From positions 1,855,501-1,919,500 of the forward strand of contig JAQFVV010012477.1 in NCBI GenBank assembly GCA_028023455.1: a stretch of 64,000 nt of DNA, in the 5' to 3' direction. Origin of the DNA: Epiperipatus broadwayi. Its lineage: Eukaryota; Onychophora; Udeonychophora; Euonychophora; Peripatidae. The notes beneath the pieces are model-generated. The model did not search any database. It was not told where the DNA came from and saw nothing but the letters and a program-made list of their open reading frames with translations. Of the stretch, positions 59,776-64,000 are shown piece after piece; the first letter of the stretch is position 1, and the number at the start of each line of letters is the position of its first letter. Made by a program: the position numbers and the translations under genes.

Positions 59776-62164
59776 CCTGCGCCTTGTTGTCTTTCTAATA
59801 TCTCCGGCAAAGATCTGTTGTCAAATTCCAGTGATAATTATTTGATAAACGTGTTTTGAAAGATTGCTTAATTAGTAATAGCCATGCAAAAATGTTGTTT
59901 GATATTAATTAATAACCATTGCCATGTTTTTTAATGATAATTTTCTTTAACTTTCATTTATTTATAATAACATTTATTCTATTGTTGACACTCACACATA
60001 TATACGCACATATATTAGTTTTAACATTATTTTTTCTTTAATTAAACTTGAATGAAAAGAGATTTGTATGTTTTAACCTTTTAAATTATATTTTTACGAA
60101 TACTAATAAAAACTCTTTACTTCCTTTTATAACCCTTAGTTTAATTTCTCAAACCAAGACTCCCCCTCCCCTCTTTTGATTAATCAATTGTAGCTTTTTA
60201 TTTCAAAACTAACGCTAGAAAACTATTTGATTCTTATCTTTTTCGAAAACAAACTGCAATAAACTCTTCAATGTTTAATTTTATGTTTTTCTTTTATGAA
60301 CGATTATTTTAATAATATAATTTTAGATAAAATTATATGTGCCTATATCAATATAGATACAATATATATATATACCACAATTGTCAAAAGATTAACTGTC
60401 CTATTGATATACCTGAAGTTTACTGCAATAACATAAATGAATATGGTTCAATATCAGGTATATGTAGAGTTTGTTATCAGTTATGCATTTATTTGATATA
60501 AAAATTTGAACTAAAACATATATTGATTTATTTATTGTAACTAAATCCTCTATATATTACTATGTCAGGAGAATAGTTAACAACTACTAGGAGATGGAAT
60601 ACCAAAATCTATGAGCATACTTTTAAGGAAGGTCTTTTCCAAAGTAGTCAACACATATGAATGAATCAACTTGTTGCTTAAAATTTGAAATTTATAATCA
60701 GTCTGTTCATCATATGCTGCAAATAAAAATATATTTTATTATATGTATATTTATAACAAATGAATAATGTCATCAAACAGTAAGTTTCAGTAGTGAGAAT
60801 GAGAAATGTTTTGCGTGATTGTTTGTTTGTAAATTATCAGTAGATTTTTATATTTAAAAATATAATTTAATTGTTTTTGATTAATGATCTTATAAATACA
60901 ATTCAATTATTTAGTCACATTTAAATTTCCCACCATTGCATATACATTCTAGAACAATGTTAGTCTAACCCCATACTTACAGTGTAAATCTGAATTAACA
61001 TATTACATTAACTACACACATATCTTACTTAAACTAATAATAAATCAAAAAGATGGCCAATCTTTGGTGCTTAGACTTTGTCAAAATAATTGTAATATTA
61101 ATAATAATTCACATACATAATCAGATTTCAGATCTTACCAATGATAAACATATTTTTCTTCTTAAAACAACATTAACTAAATACTATTTTAAATATCAAA
61201 AATATATTTAATTAGAGTTTATGAATAACTAAAGTTATATAATAAAATTCAAATGAAAATGTTTGTTCCTTAAAAAAATTTTGGATTATTGAAGAATGAG
61301 AATCCAAAGCTTAAGTCAGAAAGGTAAAAATAAGATTTATATATTTGTATTATATTTTATTGGGTTATGTTATATTAAATGTTATTTTTAATATCCCATT
61401 ATGTGCAGTAATAATTACAAAAATAGACCAAACTACATAAGGTTTAATTTATATGAAGATCATAAAATATAGCTAAAGGAGGCAAATAATATTGTTGCTC
61501 AAGAAAAAAAATTCATACCTTATGATCAATTACTGTTTTTTTTTGTTTTGTTTTTTTTGTAGTAATATTACTACTATGTAATTAAAAGATATTCATTTTA
61601 GTCAGAAGATTAGATAATTAATAATCTCTTCATAACGTATGCTTGGAATTAACTAATACACAATTTATAATTATTGTTTTTGTCAAATTTTTGTTTCAGA
61701 AATACAATATAAAATTTAAACAATTAAAATTAAATAGAAAAACAAAATTTATTTGTGAAAACACATCGCTTCAGTATCAAAATATTTTGTTACCTGAAAG
61801 TATTTTCTTTTTTTTTTCTTGATGACTAACACAATTAATAATTTCCAAATACAATAATACGTTTTATGAAAAATATTTGGAACAGTAAATATATATTTTA
61901 TTATTTTTCATTGCTAAGCATTGCTTTCAAAGACAAATGCTAGAATCAGAATATAAAAAAAGAATTGTGAGATTTCCTAAATCAAGCAATGTAATTGGAA
62001 ATGATGTAATATTTTTAACTACCCCCCTTTGCCAATGACACAGTGTATCATTGTAATTCATTTTAATGCCAATATTATTTTTTTGGGATAACAAATGTCA
62101 AACTATCATTTCATTTTTTGTATTATTCTCAAACTTTATAAAATAACTAGTAATTGGAATATAT
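59776..62164. other. AT-rich non-coding DNA
   Basis: Apart from the short repeat at 60,369-60,396 no structure is supported. Long T runs occur near 61,534-61,558. Confidence 0.5.
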
Positions 62165-63385
62165 TCATCTTCATCATCATCAATCATTATCAATCCACTG
62201 CAGGATGAAGGTCTCTCCAAGTTTAATCCATCTTCTCTGATCTTTAGCTCCTCTTCTCCACATCACCCCTGCACATTTTCTTATTTCATCCATCCACCTC
62301 ATATGTGATCTTTTTCTGGGTCTTTTACAATCTCTTGGAATCCCACTTAAGATTTCAATTGTCTATTTATTATCATCTCTTCTAGCAATATGTCTAGCCC
62401 AATTCCACTTCAGTCTTTTAATTTTTTCAATGCGGTCAGTAACACCTGTTTGTTCTCTTACCCATATATTGTGTTTTCAGTCTCATATTGTTACTCCTAA
62501 CATACATCTTTCAATACATTCTTTGAGTAGTCTGAAGTCTCTGTCTTGCATTTCTATTATGTGTTCAAGTCTCAGATCCATAAGCAAGAACTGGTAAAAC
62601 ACAATTATTAAAAACCTTCCTTTTCAAACATATAGGCATATTTCCTTTTAGTATCGAGTTATTTCTACCAAAAGCACTCCAACCAAGTTTAATTCTATGA
62701 TTGATTTGATCCATTATGTTTCCATCTGTATTAATAATCTGACTAAGGTATTTGTAGCTATTACCTTCTTCTATCTGATCATAATCAATCTTTATTTTCA
62801 TATTTTGAGGAAATCCATTAGTCTTTTTAACATTTATCTTTAGTCCTACTTTTCTACTTTCATCTGATAACTCCTGCAACATTTCCTGCAGCTCTAAAGC
62901 ATTTTTGGCAAAAACAACTATATCATCTGCAAAATCTGAATGACTTAAATAATCTCCATTTACCTCCACTTAGCTTTCCATTTTAGTCCACAAAATACTT
63001 CTCGCAGCACTGCTGTAAAAAGTTTTGGAGATATGGAGTCATCCTGTCTTACACCCGTCTCAATGTTGACTTTCCTAGTATTATTATGTAATCTAATTGT
63101 TGATGTTGCATTTTTATAAATATTCTTTAAAATATTACAATACCCTGGATCTATACTTTGATGATCCAATGCTTTAATCACTGAAGAAATGTTTATAGAA
63201 TGAAATGCCTTTTCATAATCTACAAATTCAAAGCATAATGGCAACTCATATTCATTTGTCCTTTCTATAACTTCTCTGCACCTGGATATGATATACTGTA
63301 CTAAAACTAGTTCTTTTTGTTGGTAGAAATCCATTGTTCTCCGTAGATGAGTTGTAATTAACTTGGTAAAAATTTTGTCTTATAC
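62165..63385 (-). pseudogene. LINE copy D: RT and C-terminal tail
   Basis: A minus-strand copy of the LINE seen at 38.8-41.3 kb. In order: KIFTKLITTHLRRTMDF near 63,370; VIERTNEYELPLCFEFVDYE in the 63,334-62,960 frame; then the 62,969-62,565 frame with YLSHSDFADDIVVFAKN, an intact FADD active-site motif, and KVGLKINVKKTNG. The tail near 62,430-62,190 has EKIKRLKWNWARHIARRDD. The 3' end carries the ATG-type repeat, seen on the plus strand as CATCTTCATCATCATCAATC. The endonuclease is absent: the copy is 5'-truncated. A frameshift between the two RT frames and a stop in the tail inactivate it. It is the least decayed RT of this family here. Confidence 0.9.
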
Positions 63386-64000
63386 TTGAATTTTTATATT
63401 ATACTTGAAAATATTCACAGTTTTACTTTTATATATTATGGTATAGAGAATCTTCCTTCTCCATGCTATATCTTTGCTGTAGGATTTAACATAAAGCTAG
63501 ATGTATTTTTAAATATTTTATAGTTCATAAATAAGTTTATGATTTTATACTGAGATAAACAACCCTTAAAAACTAGTATTGATATGTTAATAAGATTCTA
63601 TAAATTGATATCTATAAAATAAATGTCTAGAATAAATAGAGGTTAGTTGATAAATGGCAATGAATTGATCAGAAAAGTGATGCAGTCTTTAATACAATTA
63701 GACCGTTATATGTATAGATCAGAGATCAAGTACTTGTTGGTTCTCAACTTTTTGATCAAATAAACAAGATTAAAATATATTTTGTTTATATAAAAAATTT
63801 TCATCATGGGATTTTTTTTCTTTTGAAACATATGTTGAGTTTATAATTTAAATATATAAAAAAGCAAAATTAGAATTTAAGTAAACCTGATTTAAATTAT
63901 TTTATTCAGAATTTTATAATTAAATTTTCGAAGCAAATCACTGAAAAATTATCATTTTTATCTAATAAAAGAAAATTTTTAATAAATTGTAAAATATTTT
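63386..64000. other. AT-rich non-coding DNA
   Basis: No supported feature up to the window end. Confidence 0.5.

Overview
The window is strongly AT-rich eukaryotic DNA, packed with decayed transposable elements and nearly free of recognisable host coding sequence. There are no bacterial-style gene clusters. The mix is non-LTR retrotransposons with an AP-type endonuclease, Penelope-like elements, a Ty3/gypsy LTR element, tRNA-derived SINEs and many foldback repeats, with long TA, AAT and CA microsatellites. This fits the genome of an AT-rich invertebrate animal. The sequence alone does not fix the species or even the phylum.

Layout. At 0-12 kb there is AT-rich DNA holding a diverged LTR-like block near 1 kb, a tRNA-like SINE at 5.1 kb, a large foldback element at 6.8-7.65 kb and a LINE endonuclease fragment at 11.2-12.4 kb that carries a SINE insertion. 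A minus-strand gag pseudogene lies at 12.4-14.3 kb. A near-perfect 62-bp-arm hairpin sits at 16.0-16.2 kb, followed by foldback elements at 18.6-20.1 kb. A Penelope-like reverse transcriptase is at 23.2-24.2 kb. A second Penelope-like element at 30.9-32.9 kb is split at its RT active-site region by a 5'-truncated LINE, which itself carries a SINE. Between them are two 5'-truncated LINE copies (25.6 and 28.0 kb) and a SINE (27.4 kb).

The 33.1-35.1 kb stretch is a compositional outlier. It is richer in G+C and CpG and has short protein-like open frames on both strands; it is the least explained part of the window. At 38.6-41.3 kb there is a SINE with perfect target-site duplications next to a long LINE copy. 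Foldback elements follow at 42.3 and 43.9 kb. A Penelope fragment with a GIY-YIG-like segment is at 47.6-48.2 kb.

A 7.1-kb Ty3/gypsy element occupies 51.5-58.6 kb in minus orientation. It has two LTRs, gag, protease, RT, RNase H and integrase, all broken by frameshifts and stops. Its upstream LTR lacks about 300 bp present in the other LTR, including the TATA box. To its right, at 59.4-59.8 kb, a minus-strand core promoter (TATA plus initiator) precedes a possible first coding exon. A further LINE copy with the RT active site is at 62.2-63.4 kb.

The best-supported result is the insertion history. Target-site duplications of 11-16 bp can be read directly for several insertions, and nested order can be established (Penelope, then LINE, then SINE). 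Host gene content is either absent or limited to the uncertain exon candidates.
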